DNA of 32,483 nucleotides from positions 1 to 32,483 of the forward strand of contig CALWRP010000028.1 of NCBI GenBank assembly GCA_944383955.1, in the 5' to 3' direction. Position 1 is the first letter of the stretch, and each line of letters starts with the position of its first letter. Below, piece after piece: positions 1 through 6,991 of this stretch. Position numbers and translations under genes: made by a program. The notes beneath the pieces are model-generated. The model searched no databases. It was given only the letters and a program-made list of their open reading frames with translations, and was not told the origin of the DNA. This DNA is from an uncultured Clostridia bacterium (GTDB lineage Bacteria > Bacillota > Clostridia > Oscillospirales > Acutalibacteraceae).

Positions 1-936
1 GCCTTCGACAAAACCGGCACGCTGACGTATGGCAGGCTCATGGTCAGCGATCTCATTCCCTTCTCCCCCGAGCTCGGCGAGGAGGAGCTGCTCTCCCTCG
101 CCGCGTCCGCCGAGGCGCTGAGCGAGCACCCGCTGGGCAAGGCGATTGCCGCCCACGCGGCGGCGGCCGGAACCTCGCTGCTGCCCGCCGGTTCGTTTTG
201 CATGGAGGCAGGCCGCGGCATCCGCGCCCGCGTCGCGGACAGAGAGCTGCTCTGCGGCAGCGAAGCCTTCCTGCGGGAGCACGGCGTGACGCTCGGGGAC
301 AGCGCCGCCGCCGTCCTCGACCGGCTGCGCGGCCAGGGAAAGGCCACCGTGCTGGTGGCGGAGGGAAGCGCGTGCCTGGGCGTGCTCGCCCTCTCCGACA
401 CCGTGCGCCCCGAGGCCAAGTCCGCCGTCGCGCGGCTGCACGCCCTCGGCGCGGAGACGCTGCTGCTCACCGGCGACAACCAGAAGGCAGCCGACGCCCT
501 CGTGCGGCAGGTGGGCATCTCCTCCGTGCGCGCCGAGCTCCTGCCCGAGCAGAAGGTGCAGAGCATTGAGGAGCTGCAGAGGAGCGGCAAAATCGTCTGC
601 ATGATCGGCGACGGCGTGAACGACGCCCCCGCCCTCAAAACCGCCGACGTCGGCGTGGCGATGGGCAGCATGGGCAGCGACATCGCCGTGGAGGCCGCCG
701 ACATCGCCCTCATGAGCGACGAGCTCTCGAAGCTGCCCTACCTCAAGCGCCTCTCCAATGCGGCGGTGAACACCATCCGGCTGAGCATCAGCCTCTCCCT
801 GTGCATCAATTTTGTCGCCATCGTCCTCTCCCTTCTGGGCATCCTCACGCCGACGACGGGCGCTCTGGTGCACAACGCGGGCTCCGTCTTTGTCGTCCTC
901 ATTGCCGCCCTGCTCTATGACAGGAAATTCGAATGA
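1..936 (+). CDS. Heavy-metal-translocating P1B-type ATPase, C-terminal part (5' end outside window)
   Basis: Membrane pump that uses ATP to move a transition-metal ion; only the part from the phosphorylation site onward is present. The frame is open from base 1, and the phosphorylated Asp motif DKTGTLT is encoded at about 7-27, so the first ATG (40) is internal and not the start. Next come the SEHPLGKAI motif, whose His-Pro pair is typical of P1B pumps, the TGDN motif, the GDGVNDAPAL hinge and two C-terminal membrane segments ending LLYDRKFE. The last helix carries a His-Asn pair (GALVHNAGS). The membrane helix with the CPC/SPC-type metal site lies upstream of the window, so the metal cannot be named. 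No neighbouring metal regulator is visible. The family assignment is firm; the substrate is unknown. Confidence 0.95.
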   Translation, partial: AFDKTGTLTYGRLMVSDLIPFSPELGEEELLSLAASAEALSEHPLGKAIAAHAAAAGTSLLPAGSFCMEAGRGIRARVADRELLCGSEAFLREHGVTLGDSAAAVLDRLRGQGKATVLVAEGSACLGVLALSDTVRPEAKSAVARLHALGAETLLLTGDNQKAADALVRQVGISSVRAELLPEQKVQSIEELQRSGKIVCMIGDGVNDAPALKTADVGVAMGSMGSDIAVEAADIALMSDELSKLPYLKRLSNAAVNTIRLSISLSLCINFVAIVLSLLGILTPTTGALVHNAGSVFVVLIAALLYDRKFE

Positions 937-1050
937 GGACGTCTCCCTCCCGTGAAAGGAGCGGCCGGCGCCGGAACCGCACGACAGCAGCCGGCGCGAA
1001 CCGAGCCTGAGAAAAGGAATGGAAAGCGAACGCCTGCCGGAAGCAATCCC

Positions 1051-1120
1051 TCCAAAGACAAACCCCCGGCTGCCCTCTGAGCGGAACACGCTCAAAAGGC
1101 GGCCGGGGGATTCCTTTGGA
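1051..1120. terminator. Multi-part hairpin between convergent genes, probable bidirectional terminator
   Basis: Three nested inverted repeats lie between the ATPase stop and the pdaA stop. TCCAAAG (1051-1057) pairs with CTTTGGA (1114-1120). CCCCCGGCTGCC (1063-1074) pairs with GGCGGCCGGGGG (1098-1109), with one G-T wobble. GAGCG (1079-1083) pairs with CGCTC (1089-1093). No long T run follows on either strand, so termination is inferred from position and stem strength. The rest of 937-1162 shows no gene. Confidence 0.5.
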
Positions 1121-1162
1121 AGGCATCGCATGCTGCGGTTTTTCTTTGCGGAAGCGCACCGC

Positions 1163-1969
1163 TCAGGCCGTCAGCTCCTGCAGCGTGCCGAAGCTGTAGC
1201 CGAGCTCCTCCCAGCGGGTGAGCAGCTCGTCGAGGATCTCGCAGTTCGTCTTCGAGGTGCTGTGCAGAAGAACAATCGCGCCGGGGTGCACGCGCGGAAT
1301 CAGCTTCTCAAAGGCCTGCTCCGCGGTGGGCTGGTTATCCTGATACCAGTCGACGTAGGCGAGGCTCCAGAAGACGGTGGTATAGCCGAGCTCCTGCGCC
1401 ATTTTGAGGTTCGGCTCGCTGAATTTGCCCTGCGGCGGGCGGTAGAGCTTCTCCATCTCCTGCCCCGTGAGCTCCCGGAAGGCCTCCTCGACGCTCTCGA
1501 GCTCCTCCCGGAAGGAGGCCGTGTCGGAGATTTGAGACATATCGTAGTGGTGGTAGGTGTGATTGGCGACGGTGTGGCCCTCCTCCACCATGCGGCAGAC
1601 AAGGTCGGGGCTCGTCTCGAGGTAGTTGCCCACCACGAAGAAGGCGGCCTTCACGTTGTGTTTGGCGAGCGTGTCGAGAATGGACGCCGTGTAGCCGGCC
1701 TCATAGCCCGCGTCGAACGTGAGATACAGCTTTTTCTGCGACTCGTCCCCCACATACCAGGCGTCATACTGCGCGAGATACTCCGCGGAGGCGTTGCCGA
1801 CCGGCGTCTCCCCCTCCTTCTGAAAGCTGAGCCCCCAGTTGGCGTCCGCGCCCGCCGCCGTCTGCACCGCCGCTGCCTGCAGCTGACGGGCGCCGGCGGG
1901 AATCAGAGCGAGCGTGAGAAGCGCCGCGGCGGCCGCGATGATGTGTCGTCTGCGAATGATGGCAAACAT
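1163..1969 (-). CDS. pdaA: PdaA-type polysaccharide deacetylase (NodB domain)
   Basis: Predicted secreted or membrane-anchored peptidoglycan deacetylase. PdaA family members deacetylate N-acetylmuramic acid so that muramic delta-lactam can form in spore cortex. The 268-residue protein has a basic N-terminus and hydrophobic segment (about 9-28) and then the pre-domain WGLSFQ region typical of PdaA. NodB motifs follow: TFDAGYEAG (84-92, catalytic-base Asp86), HTYHH (137-141, two metal His), RPPQGKF (177-183) and LLHS (234-237). Other NodB enzymes have a second Asp where this one has Ala87; PdaA proteins usually have Asn there. The start is supported by GGAGGGACGGCA before the ATG. It is divergent from the Crp/Fnr gene. 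The sporulation role is family knowledge; another envelope deacetylase is possible. Confidence 0.85.
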   Translation of the reverse strand: MFAIIRRRHIIAAAAALLTLALIPAGARQLQAAAVQTAAGADANWGLSFQKEGETPVGNASAEYLAQYDAWYVGDESQKKLYLTFDAGYEAGYTASILDTLAKHNVKAAFFVVGNYLETSPDLVCRMVEEGHTVANHTYHHYDMSQISDTASFREELESVEEAFRELTGQEMEKLYRPPQGKFSEPNLKMAQELGYTTVFWSLAYVDWYQDNQPTAEQAFEKLIPRVHPGAIVLLHSTSKTNCEILDELLTRWEELGYSFGTLQELTA

Positions 1970-1994
1970 TGCCGTCCCTCCCTCCTGCTCTCAT

Positions 1995-2023
1995 GGATAT
2001 GCGGGGAAATGCCCGGATATGCG
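1995..2023. promoter_or_regulatory. Direct repeat GGATATGCG x2 in the pdaA/crp divergent region
   Basis: Two identical 9-mers, GGATATGCG at 1995-2003 and 2015-2023, are 20 bp apart, i.e. on the same helix face. They lie between the pdaA start and the -35 box of the plus-strand regulator. They could be an operator or part of a sporulation promoter for pdaA. No function is proven. Confidence 0.3.
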
Positions 2024-2036
2024 CCGCGCGCGGGGC

Positions 2037-2066
2037 TTGCCATTTTCTTCTCTTTCGTTGTATAAT
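2037..2066 (+). promoter_or_regulatory. Sigma-A-type promoter for the Crp/Fnr regulator
   Basis: TTGCCA (2037-2042), an 18-bp spacer and TATAAT (2061-2066). It predicts a leader of about 120 nt before the ATG at 2196. The leader holds imperfect inverted repeats (for example ACAGG near 2103 and CCTGT near 2125) but no riboswitch I recognise. Confidence 0.75.
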
Positions 2067-2195
2067 GGCGGTACGAGAAAAGCGCCCTCCTGCTCTCCGG
2101 AAACAGGCAGCGCGCAGAGACGCCCCCTGTACCGCCTGCTCTGAGAAAGCGGACGGCCGCCGGGGAACCGCGAAAACGGAGGAGACGGCAAGAGA

Positions 2196-2864
2196 ATGAA
2201 CCTGAGAGACTTATTTCCTGTGTGGAGGGAGCTGACGCCGATCCAGCAAAAGGAGCTGGAGGCGGCGGCTGTTTTGCGGCATGTTTCAAAGGGAACGAGG
2301 CTGCACAGCGGCGAGGGCGACTGCGTGGGCCTGCTGCTCGTCGCGGGCGGGCTGCTGCGCGCCTTCATTGTCACCGAGGAGGGACGGGAGCTCACGGTCT
2401 ACCGGCTGTTTGAGCGCGACATGTGCCTCTTCTCCGCCTCATGCCTGCTGCACAGCGTGCAGTTTGACCTCTATGTGGAGGCCGAGGAGGATACCGTGCT
2501 CTTCGTCATCCCGCCGCAGAGCTACCAGAAGCTGATGACCAGCTCGCTGCCGGTTTCCAATTACACCAACGAGCTGATGGCCTCCCGCTTTTCGGAGGTG
2601 ATGTGGCTGCTCGACCAGGTGCTGAGCAAGAGCTTCGACGCGCGGCTGGCCGCGTTTCTGCTCGAGGAGAGCGACGTGGAGCAGGCCGACACGCTGCGCG
2701 TCACGCACGACCAGATTGCGCGCCACCTCGGCAGCGCGCGCGAGGTCGTCACGCGCATGCTGCGCCATTTCCAGGCAGAGGGGCTCACGGAGTCCGGGCG
2801 CGGCGCGATTGTGCTGCGCGATCGAAAGGGGCTGGAACGTCTGGCCGAGCCCGCGCGGCGGTAG
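2196..2864 (+). CDS. Crp/Fnr-family transcriptional regulator
   Basis: Cytoplasmic DNA-binding regulator of 222 residues. The N-terminal half (about 15-125) is a cyclic-nucleotide-binding-type beta-roll (GEGDCVGLLLVAGGLLRAF, then GRELTVYRLFERDMCLFSAS). The C-terminal part is a winged helix-turn-helix with the Crp-type RVTHDQIARHLGSAREVVTR recognition region at about 167-186. I see no Fnr-style N-terminal cysteine cluster, so an iron-sulfur sensor is not supported and the ligand is unknown. GGAGGAG lies upstream of the ATG. The gene has its own promoter, is divergent from pdaA, and ends at a strong terminator shared with the convergent hpf gene. The target genes cannot be told from this window. 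Confidence 0.9.
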   Translation: MNLRDLFPVWRELTPIQQKELEAAAVLRHVSKGTRLHSGEGDCVGLLLVAGGLLRAFIVTEEGRELTVYRLFERDMCLFSASCLLHSVQFDLYVEAEEDTVLFVIPPQSYQKLMTSSLPVSNYTNELMASRFSEVMWLLDQVLSKSFDARLAAFLLEESDVEQADTLRVTHDQIARHLGSAREVVTRMLRHFQAEGLTESGRGAIVLRDRKGLERLAEPARR

Positions 2865-2888
2865 CGGACGCGGCGGGATTCGGAGGGC

Positions 2889-2930
2889 AAAAAGGGGCGG
2901 TACGGCTTTTGGCCGTACCGCCCCTTTCAT
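2889..2930. terminator. Bidirectional intrinsic terminator between crp-type gene and hpf
   Basis: A perfect 16-bp inverted repeat: AAAGGGGCGGTACGGC (2891-2906) and its complement (2912-2927), with a 5-nt loop. On the minus strand it runs into five T (2889-2893). On the plus strand it is followed by TTTCATGCTTTC. Confidence 0.9.
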
Positions 2931-2940
2931 GCTTTCACTT

Positions 2941-3477
2941 TTATTCCTCTTCGTCGGGCTCAAGCAAGCCGTAGCCGCCGTCCTTGCGGGCGTACACCAC
3001 GTTGATCTCGCCGGACTCCTCGTTGCGGAACATGTAGAACTGGTGGTCGAGCATGTTCATCTGCAAAATGGCCTCCTCGACGTGCATGGGCTTGATCGGG
3101 AAGCGCTTGACTCTCGCCACGTTGTACTCCTCGGGCTCCTCCTCGGAGTTGTAGTAATCCATCACATACTGATCGAGAGCGGCGGAATGGATCTGCTTGT
3201 CGAGCTTCGCCTTGTTCTTGCGGATCTGACGGCCAAGGGCGCTGATCACGCGGTCCAGGGCCTCGTTCATCTCCAGCTCGGTGGCCTCCGCACGGTAGAT
3301 CATGCCGCGCTGCTTGATTGTAATCTCAACAGTCTGGCGGTTTTTCTCCACCGTTACCACGACATTTGCCTCGGCATCCTCATCGAAAATGCGCTCAAAA
3401 CGCGCGAGCTTCTTCGTCGCAAGCTTTTTGAAATTATCCCTGAGATTGACTTTTCTGCCTGTAATGCTGATTCTCAT
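2941..3477 (-). CDS. hpf: Long-form ribosome hibernation promoting factor
   Basis: Binds idle 70S ribosomes and joins them into inactive 100S dimers. At 178 residues it is the long form: an N-terminal S30AE/YfiA domain (MRISITGRKVNLRDNFKKLA onward, about 1-100) and a C-terminal dimerisation domain (about 120-175, including RFPIKPMHVEEAILQM and YARKDGGYGLLEPDEEE). I chose the ATG at 3477 because AGGAGA sits just upstream and homology starts there. The open frame extends 21 codons further to 3540, but that part looks like leader. It has its own consensus-like promoter at 3545-3573 and ends at the shared terminator at 2889-2930. In Firmicutes the gene is usually induced on growth arrest; nothing here shows how. 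Confidence 0.95.
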   Translation of the reverse strand: MRISITGRKVNLRDNFKKLATKKLARFERIFDEDAEANVVVTVEKNRQTVEITIKQRGMIYRAEATELEMNEALDRVISALGRQIRKNKAKLDKQIHSAALDQYVMDYYNSEEEPEEYNVARVKRFPIKPMHVEEAILQMNMLDHQFYMFRNEESGEINVVYARKDGGYGLLEPDEEE

Positions 3478-3544
3478 TGTAACATCTCCTTGCCATTCCG
3501 TATCGTGCCGGCAAGTACCGGCGCAGGGATAAGTCTGCACCTTT

Positions 3545-3573
3545 ATTATAGCAATACAGAATAAAAAAGTAAA
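3545..3573 (-). promoter_or_regulatory. Sigma-A-type promoter for hpf
   Basis: On the minus strand: TTTACT (3568-3573), exactly 17 bp, then TATAAT (3545-3550), in an AT-rich stretch between the fumarase stop and hpf. It lets hpf be expressed independently of the upstream amidohydrolase-fumarase pair. Confidence 0.8.
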
Positions 3574-3585
3574 GAAGCTTCCTGT

Positions 3586-4428
3586 CTAAATTGTAACATT
3601 TTTATGGCGCGTCACATGGCAGCCGACGTTGACCGAGACGGGAAGACCGGCGATGTGCGTGGGAGCCCACTCGATGTTGACAGCCAGGGCCGTTGTGTCG
3701 CCGCCGAAGCCCTGCGGGCCCACGCCGAGCGCGTTGACAGCCTCAAGCATCCTCGCCTCGAGGGCGGCATAGTACGGATCCGGGTTGCGCTCCGAGACAG
3801 GGCGGCAGAGCGCCTGCTTCGCCAAAAGCGCGCACTGCTCAAAATCTCCGCCGATGCCGACGCCGAGCACCACCGGCGGGCACGGGTTGCCGCCCGCCTC
3901 GCGGACCGTCTCCGCGACAAATGCGACGATGTCGTCCTCTGTGGCGGCCGGCGTCATCATGCGCAGGCGGCTCATGTTCTCGCTGCCGAAGCCCTTGGGC
4001 GCGACGGTGAGGCTCACGCGGTCCCCGGGGACAATTCTCGTGTGCAGGACGGCGGGCGTGTTGTCTCCCGTGTTGCCGCGGCGGATCGGATCCGCCGCGA
4101 CGGAGCAGCGCAGAAGGCCCTCCGTGTAGCCGCGGCGCACGCCCTCGTTGACGGCCTCCTCGAAGGAGCCGCCCGTGAGGTGCACCTCCTGCCCCACCTC
4201 GGCGAAGATGACGGCCATGCCCGTATCCTGACAGACCGGCAGGCTCAGGCGGCGGGCCGCCTGCATGTTTTCACACAGATCGCAGAGCACCGACCTGCCA
4301 AGCGGGCTGCTCTCGCACTGACTGGCAGCGGCTATTTTTTCCGCAAGATCGGCGGGCAGCTCGCGGTTGGCCTCCACGCAGAGGCGGGCCACGGCGTCCG
4401 CAATCTCGCTCACATTGATTTCACGCAT
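3586..4428 (-). CDS. fumA: Class I fumarate hydratase (or related dehydratase), alpha subunit
   Basis: Iron-sulfur hydro-lyase subunit of about the usual length (280 residues) for the N-terminal half of class I fumarases. The protein starts MREINVSEIADAVARLC. Three cysteines fit the 4Fe-4S ligands: Cys66 in PVCQDTGM, Cys183 in GGNPCPP and Cys270 in NVGCHVTRHK, with spacing close to that in E. coli FumA. L-tartrate dehydratase alpha subunits look the same, so the substrate could be fumarate/malate or tartrate. GGAGGAGGAG precedes the ATG, and the gene starts 15 bp after the amidohydrolase stop, so the two are likely co-transcribed. The beta subunit needed for activity is normally the next gene; here hpf follows instead. 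Beta must be elsewhere, or this protein acts alone or with a remote partner. Confidence 0.88.
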   Translation of the reverse strand: MREINVSEIADAVARLCVEANRELPADLAEKIAAASQCESSPLGRSVLCDLCENMQAARRLSLPVCQDTGMAVIFAEVGQEVHLTGGSFEEAVNEGVRRGYTEGLLRCSVAADPIRRGNTGDNTPAVLHTRIVPGDRVSLTVAPKGFGSENMSRLRMMTPAATEDDIVAFVAETVREAGGNPCPPVVLGVGIGGDFEQCALLAKQALCRPVSERNPDPYYAALEARMLEAVNALGVGPQGFGGDTTALAVNIEWAPTHIAGLPVSVNVGCHVTRHKNVTI

Positions 4429-4443
4429 ATTTTCTCCTCCTCC

Positions 4444-5607
4444 TCAGCGGACACGCCTGCCGCCGATATAGACCATCTCCGGCTTTGAGCTGAGCAGCAG
4501 CGGGCTGGAGCGGAAGACGACGAAATCCGCGTCCTTCCCCGCCTCCAGGCTGCCGACCCTGTCGTCGATGCCGCAGATTCTTGCCGGATTGCAGGTGATG
4601 GCGGCCAGCGCCTTCTCCTCGTCCATGCCCTCGCGCACGGCAAGGGCGGCGCACAGCGGCAAATACTGAACGGGGATGACGGGGTGGTCGGTGATGATGG
4701 CCGTCGGCACGCCGGCCTTCGCGAGCCTGCCCGGCGTGCCAGGCGTCAGATTGCGCAGCTCCGGCTTTGAGCGATCGCACAGCAGCGGGCCGGAGAGGAC
4801 GCTCGCGTACTCCTCCGCCAGCTCCTCGGCGATGAGCGCGCCCTCCGTGCCGTGGACAATCACGTAGTCGAGCGAAAACTCGGAGGCGATGCGCAGAGCG
4901 GTGAAGATATCGTCTGCGCGGTGGGCGTGAAAGTGCACCTTGAGCTCCCTGCGCAGGACGGGCAGAAGGGCCTCGCACTTGCCGTCATACTCCGGCGGAT
5001 CAAGCTCGCTGTCCTCCTCGGCGCGCCGCACGTCCTCCTCATACCGCTTGGCCTTCATCAGCTGCTCGCGGATCAGAGCCGCGGTCGCCATGCGCGTGCA
5101 GGGGGACTGGTTCTTTTCATGGTAAACATTCTTGGGATTTTCGCCGAGCGCCATCTTCATCGCCACAGGAGCGCGGAGGATCATGTTGTCCACGCGCCTG
5201 CCGAACGTCTTGAGGGCGGCAAACTGGCCGCCAATCGGGTTCGCGCTGCCGGGGCCGGTGAGCACCGTCGTGACGCCGGCGTCGAGAGCCTCGGAGAAGC
5301 AGCGGTCCATCGGGTTGACCGCGTCGATGGCGCGCAGCTGAGGCTGCACCGGATCGGTCTCCTCGTTGCCGTCGTCCCCCTCGAAGGTGAGGCCGTCCTC
5401 CCACATGCCGATGTGGGTGTGGGCGTCGATGAAGCCGGGATAGACATGCGCTCCCCCCAGATCGATCGCCTCCCCGTCGGAGGACGCCGGCATGGGGCCG
5501 ACCTCCGCGATCCGGTCTCCCTCCACTCTCAGGAAGCCGTTCTCCAGCGTGGGGCCGGCCATTGTATGAATCACTGCGTTGATAAACAGCAAGGGTTCCA
5601 CTTCCAT
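4444..5607 (-). CDS. Amidohydrolase-superfamily metal-dependent hydrolase
   Basis: Cytoplasmic TIM-barrel hydrolase of about 387 residues, of the imidazolonepropionase/dihydroorotase-like type; the substrate is unknown. It shows the N-terminal beta-sandwich (LLFINAVIHTMAGPTLENG), the metal site GFIDAHTHIG (His63 and His65), further His motifs HFHAHRADD and VHGTEG, the TDHP Asp near 310, and the C-terminal NPARICGIDDRVGSLEAGKDADFVV segment. The start is uncertain: AGGA is only a few bases before the ATG at 5607, and a GTG two codons later has better spacing. It is tightly followed by the fumarase alpha gene. It begins just after the yabR terminator with no clear promoter of its own, so it may depend on read-through. 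Confidence 0.85.
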   Translation of the reverse strand: MEVEPLLFINAVIHTMAGPTLENGFLRVEGDRIAEVGPMPASSDGEAIDLGGAHVYPGFIDAHTHIGMWEDGLTFEGDDGNEETDPVQPQLRAIDAVNPMDRCFSEALDAGVTTVLTGPGSANPIGGQFAALKTFGRRVDNMILRAPVAMKMALGENPKNVYHEKNQSPCTRMATAALIREQLMKAKRYEEDVRRAEEDSELDPPEYDGKCEALLPVLRRELKVHFHAHRADDIFTALRIASEFSLDYVIVHGTEGALIAEELAEEYASVLSGPLLCDRSKPELRNLTPGTPGRLAKAGVPTAIITDHPVIPVQYLPLCAALAVREGMDEEKALAAITCNPARICGIDDRVGSLEAGKDADFVVFRSSPLLLSSKPEMVYIGGRRVR

Positions 5608-5648
5608 TTCCTATTTCATGTTGGTTTGTTGCTTCGCCTTTGCGGCGC

Positions 5649-5683
5649 AAAAAAGGGCGGAGCCGTCATTTCGCTCCGCCCTT
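5649..5683 (-). terminator. Intrinsic terminator after yabR
   Basis: Inverted repeat AAGGGCGGAGC (5653-5663) and GCTCCGCCCTT (5673-5683) with a 9-nt loop. On the minus strand it ends in six T (5649-5654). It closes the yab cluster. Confidence 0.88.
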
Positions 5684-5692
5684 CTCAATGCG

Positions 5693-6139
5693 TTACTTCT
5701 GCGATCCGCCGTGACGGGAGAAGCCGCCGCGCTTCGATTCCATGCAGCGCTTCAGGTCCGACATTTTCTCGTCGCTGGTCTGCTTAAAGCGGGACATCAT
5801 TTCCTCGAAGGTGCCTCCCTCGTTGCGCCGGCTCTGCCACTCGTAGTTGCCGGGGCGGCCGGGGCGCTGCTGACGGGGCGCAGAATTCCCCGTTCTCGGC
5901 GGCGGATCCACCGCGCGCTTCATGGAAAGGCTGATCTTGCCGTCCTCGCTGATGTTGAGGATCTTGACCTTAATCACCTGGTTCTCCGAGACGTAGTCGC
6001 GGATCTCCTTGACGAAGGTAGCGGCCACCTCGGAAATATGTACCATTCCCGTGCGCCCTCCCGGCAGCTCCACAAACGCGCCGAATTTCGTGATCCCTGT
6101 CACTTTTCCTTCCAGGACCATTCCTACCTCAAGCTGCAT
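5693..6139 (-). CDS. yabR: S1 RNA-binding domain protein, YabR/GSP13 type
   Basis: Small protein of 148 residues with one S1 (OB-fold) RNA-binding domain at 1-75: MQLEVGMVLEGKVTGITKFG, then GMVHISEVA and VKILNISEDGKISLSMK. A low-complexity basic tail follows (about 76-148), rich in Arg, Gly, Pro and Gln. YabR-type proteins are thought to contact ribosomes or RNA. The gene lies directly after divIC as in Bacillus subtilis, which supports the name. AAGGAGG precedes the ATG by about 12 bases. A strong terminator lies 10 bp after the stop. The exact function is not known. Confidence 0.9.
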   Translation of the reverse strand: MQLEVGMVLEGKVTGITKFGAFVELPGGRTGMVHISEVAATFVKEIRDYVSENQVIKVKILNISEDGKISLSMKRAVDPPPRTGNSAPRQQRPGRPGNYEWQSRRNEGGTFEEMMSRFKQTSDEKMSDLKRCMESKRGGFSRHGGSQK

Positions 6140-6171
6140 AAACCTGTTTTATCCTCCTTAATTCTCTCCGC

Positions 6172-6480
6172 CTAATTTCCGGCTATATTGACAAACACGC
6201 GCTCGCCCGGCTTTGCGTAATCGAGCTCTTCCCTGGCGTAGCGTTCGATGTACTCGTCATTCTGATCCGAGCTGTCCGACAGAGCGCGGCGCAGCTCCTC
6301 GTTTTTGATGTTTTGCTCCTCGAGCCTCTGCTGCATTTCGCCGAGCTGGCGCGATTTTTCGCTGATCTGCACCTGCTGGTTCACCAGAGCGGCGATCATG
6401 TAGATCGAAAACGCGCAGATCGCGATCTTCAGCAGGAGACTCGTTTTCTGTTTCTTTGTTTTGTTCTGAATCACCCGCAT
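6172..6480 (-). CDS. divIC: Cell-division protein DivIC/FtsB (septum formation initiator)
   Basis: Bitopic divisome protein of 102 residues. It has a short basic cytoplasmic N-terminus, one membrane helix (about 15-33, LLLKIAICAFSIYMIAALV), then a coiled coil (about 35-70, ISEKSRQLGEMQQRLEEQN onward), and the conserved end YIERYAREELDYAKPGERVFVN. In Firmicutes it works with FtsL and DivIB to activate septal wall synthesis. The start ATG at 6480 follows GGAGAG. It has its own promoter at 6521-6550, which lies inside the yabQ reading frame. The whole 5' two thirds of divIC is overlapped by the yabQ frame. Confidence 0.93.
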   Translation of the reverse strand: MRVIQNKTKKQKTSLLLKIAICAFSIYMIAALVNQQVQISEKSRQLGEMQQRLEEQNIKNEELRRALSDSSDQNDEYIERYAREELDYAKPGERVFVNIAGN

Positions 6481-6991
6481 GCTTCTCTCCGCTCCTTCGC
6501 ACTCCGGTCGATACAGTTCGATTATACACTACTTGCCGGTGCCGTTTCAAGGCCTTTTTCCACTGTTGCCGGATTTTTTTCCCGAAATCAACTGTGCTGC
6601 GTCCTATCCGCCTCAAAAGAGCGGCGGCGCGCGAGAAAACAAAGCGCAGCGGGCGAAAAATCAGCCTCTCCAGGAGCCAGATCGCCGCCTTTGTCAGGCG
6701 CAGCGTCACGCGGCCGACAGTGAACGCATAGCCGCACCAGCCGATCGCCTCTCCGAGAAAGAGATAGAAGCGCAGCACGCCGCTGCAGGCCGCGAGCGCC
6801 GTGAGAAAGGTGAGCAGCGAGCACAGCACCAGGACGGCGGCGTCGAGAACAAAAACCTGGCGGCGCGGCGGGCGCATGAGCAGGCGGTACACGCGCGCCG
6901 CATCGTACAGCGCGCCGAGGAGCACGCCCATGACAATCGCCAGCAGGAAGCCCCGCACCTGTTCTCCGAGCGCGGGGTTCATCTCCGTCAC
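6257..6991 (-). CDS. yabQ: Spore cortex protein YabQ, with a long 3' overlap into divIC
   Basis: Sporulation membrane protein required for cortex in B. subtilis. The conserved YabQ domain covers about residues 1-100, with hydrophobic helices (GFLLAIVMGVLLGALYDAAR; VFVLDAAVLVLCSLLTFLT; RFYLFLGEAIGWCGYAFTVG), then a basic region. The start is GTG at 6991, overlapping the yabP stop (GTGA); an ATG three codons on is the alternative. After about residue 171 the frame runs past the divIC start and overlaps it out of frame for 224 bp, to the stop at 6257. That last stretch is polar and looks like divIC read in another frame, so the expected stop near 6480 seems to be missing. The divIC promoter sits in the yabQ frame. 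Confidence 0.8.
   Translation of the reverse strand: MTEMNPALGEQVRGFLLAIVMGVLLGALYDAARVYRLLMRPPRRQVFVLDAAVLVLCSLLTFLTALAACSGVLRFYLFLGEAIGWCGYAFTVGRVTLRLTKAAIWLLERLIFRPLRFVFSRAAALLRRIGRSTVDFGKKIRQQWKKALKRHRQVVYNRTVSTGVRRSGEKHAGDSEQNKETENESPAEDRDLRVFDLHDRRSGEPAGADQRKIAPARRNAAEARGAKHQKRGAAPRSVGQLGSE
6521..6550 (-). promoter_or_regulatory. Sigma-A-type promoter for divIC inside yabQ
   Basis: On the minus strand: TTGAAA (6545-6550), 18 bp, TATAAT (6521-6526). The TATAAT is also read as part of the Val-Val-Tyr-Asn-Arg codons of YabQ. It would let vegetative cells make DivIC-YabR without the sporulation genes yabP-yabQ. Confidence 0.8.

Noticed and set aside
1-936. Assigning the ATPase to copper, zinc or cadmium
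   Set aside because: The membrane metal-binding CPx-type helix is outside the window.
3478-3540. N-terminal extension of HPF to the upstream ATG
   Set aside because: The 21 extra residues have no family match, while an SD site sits directly before the ATG at 3477.
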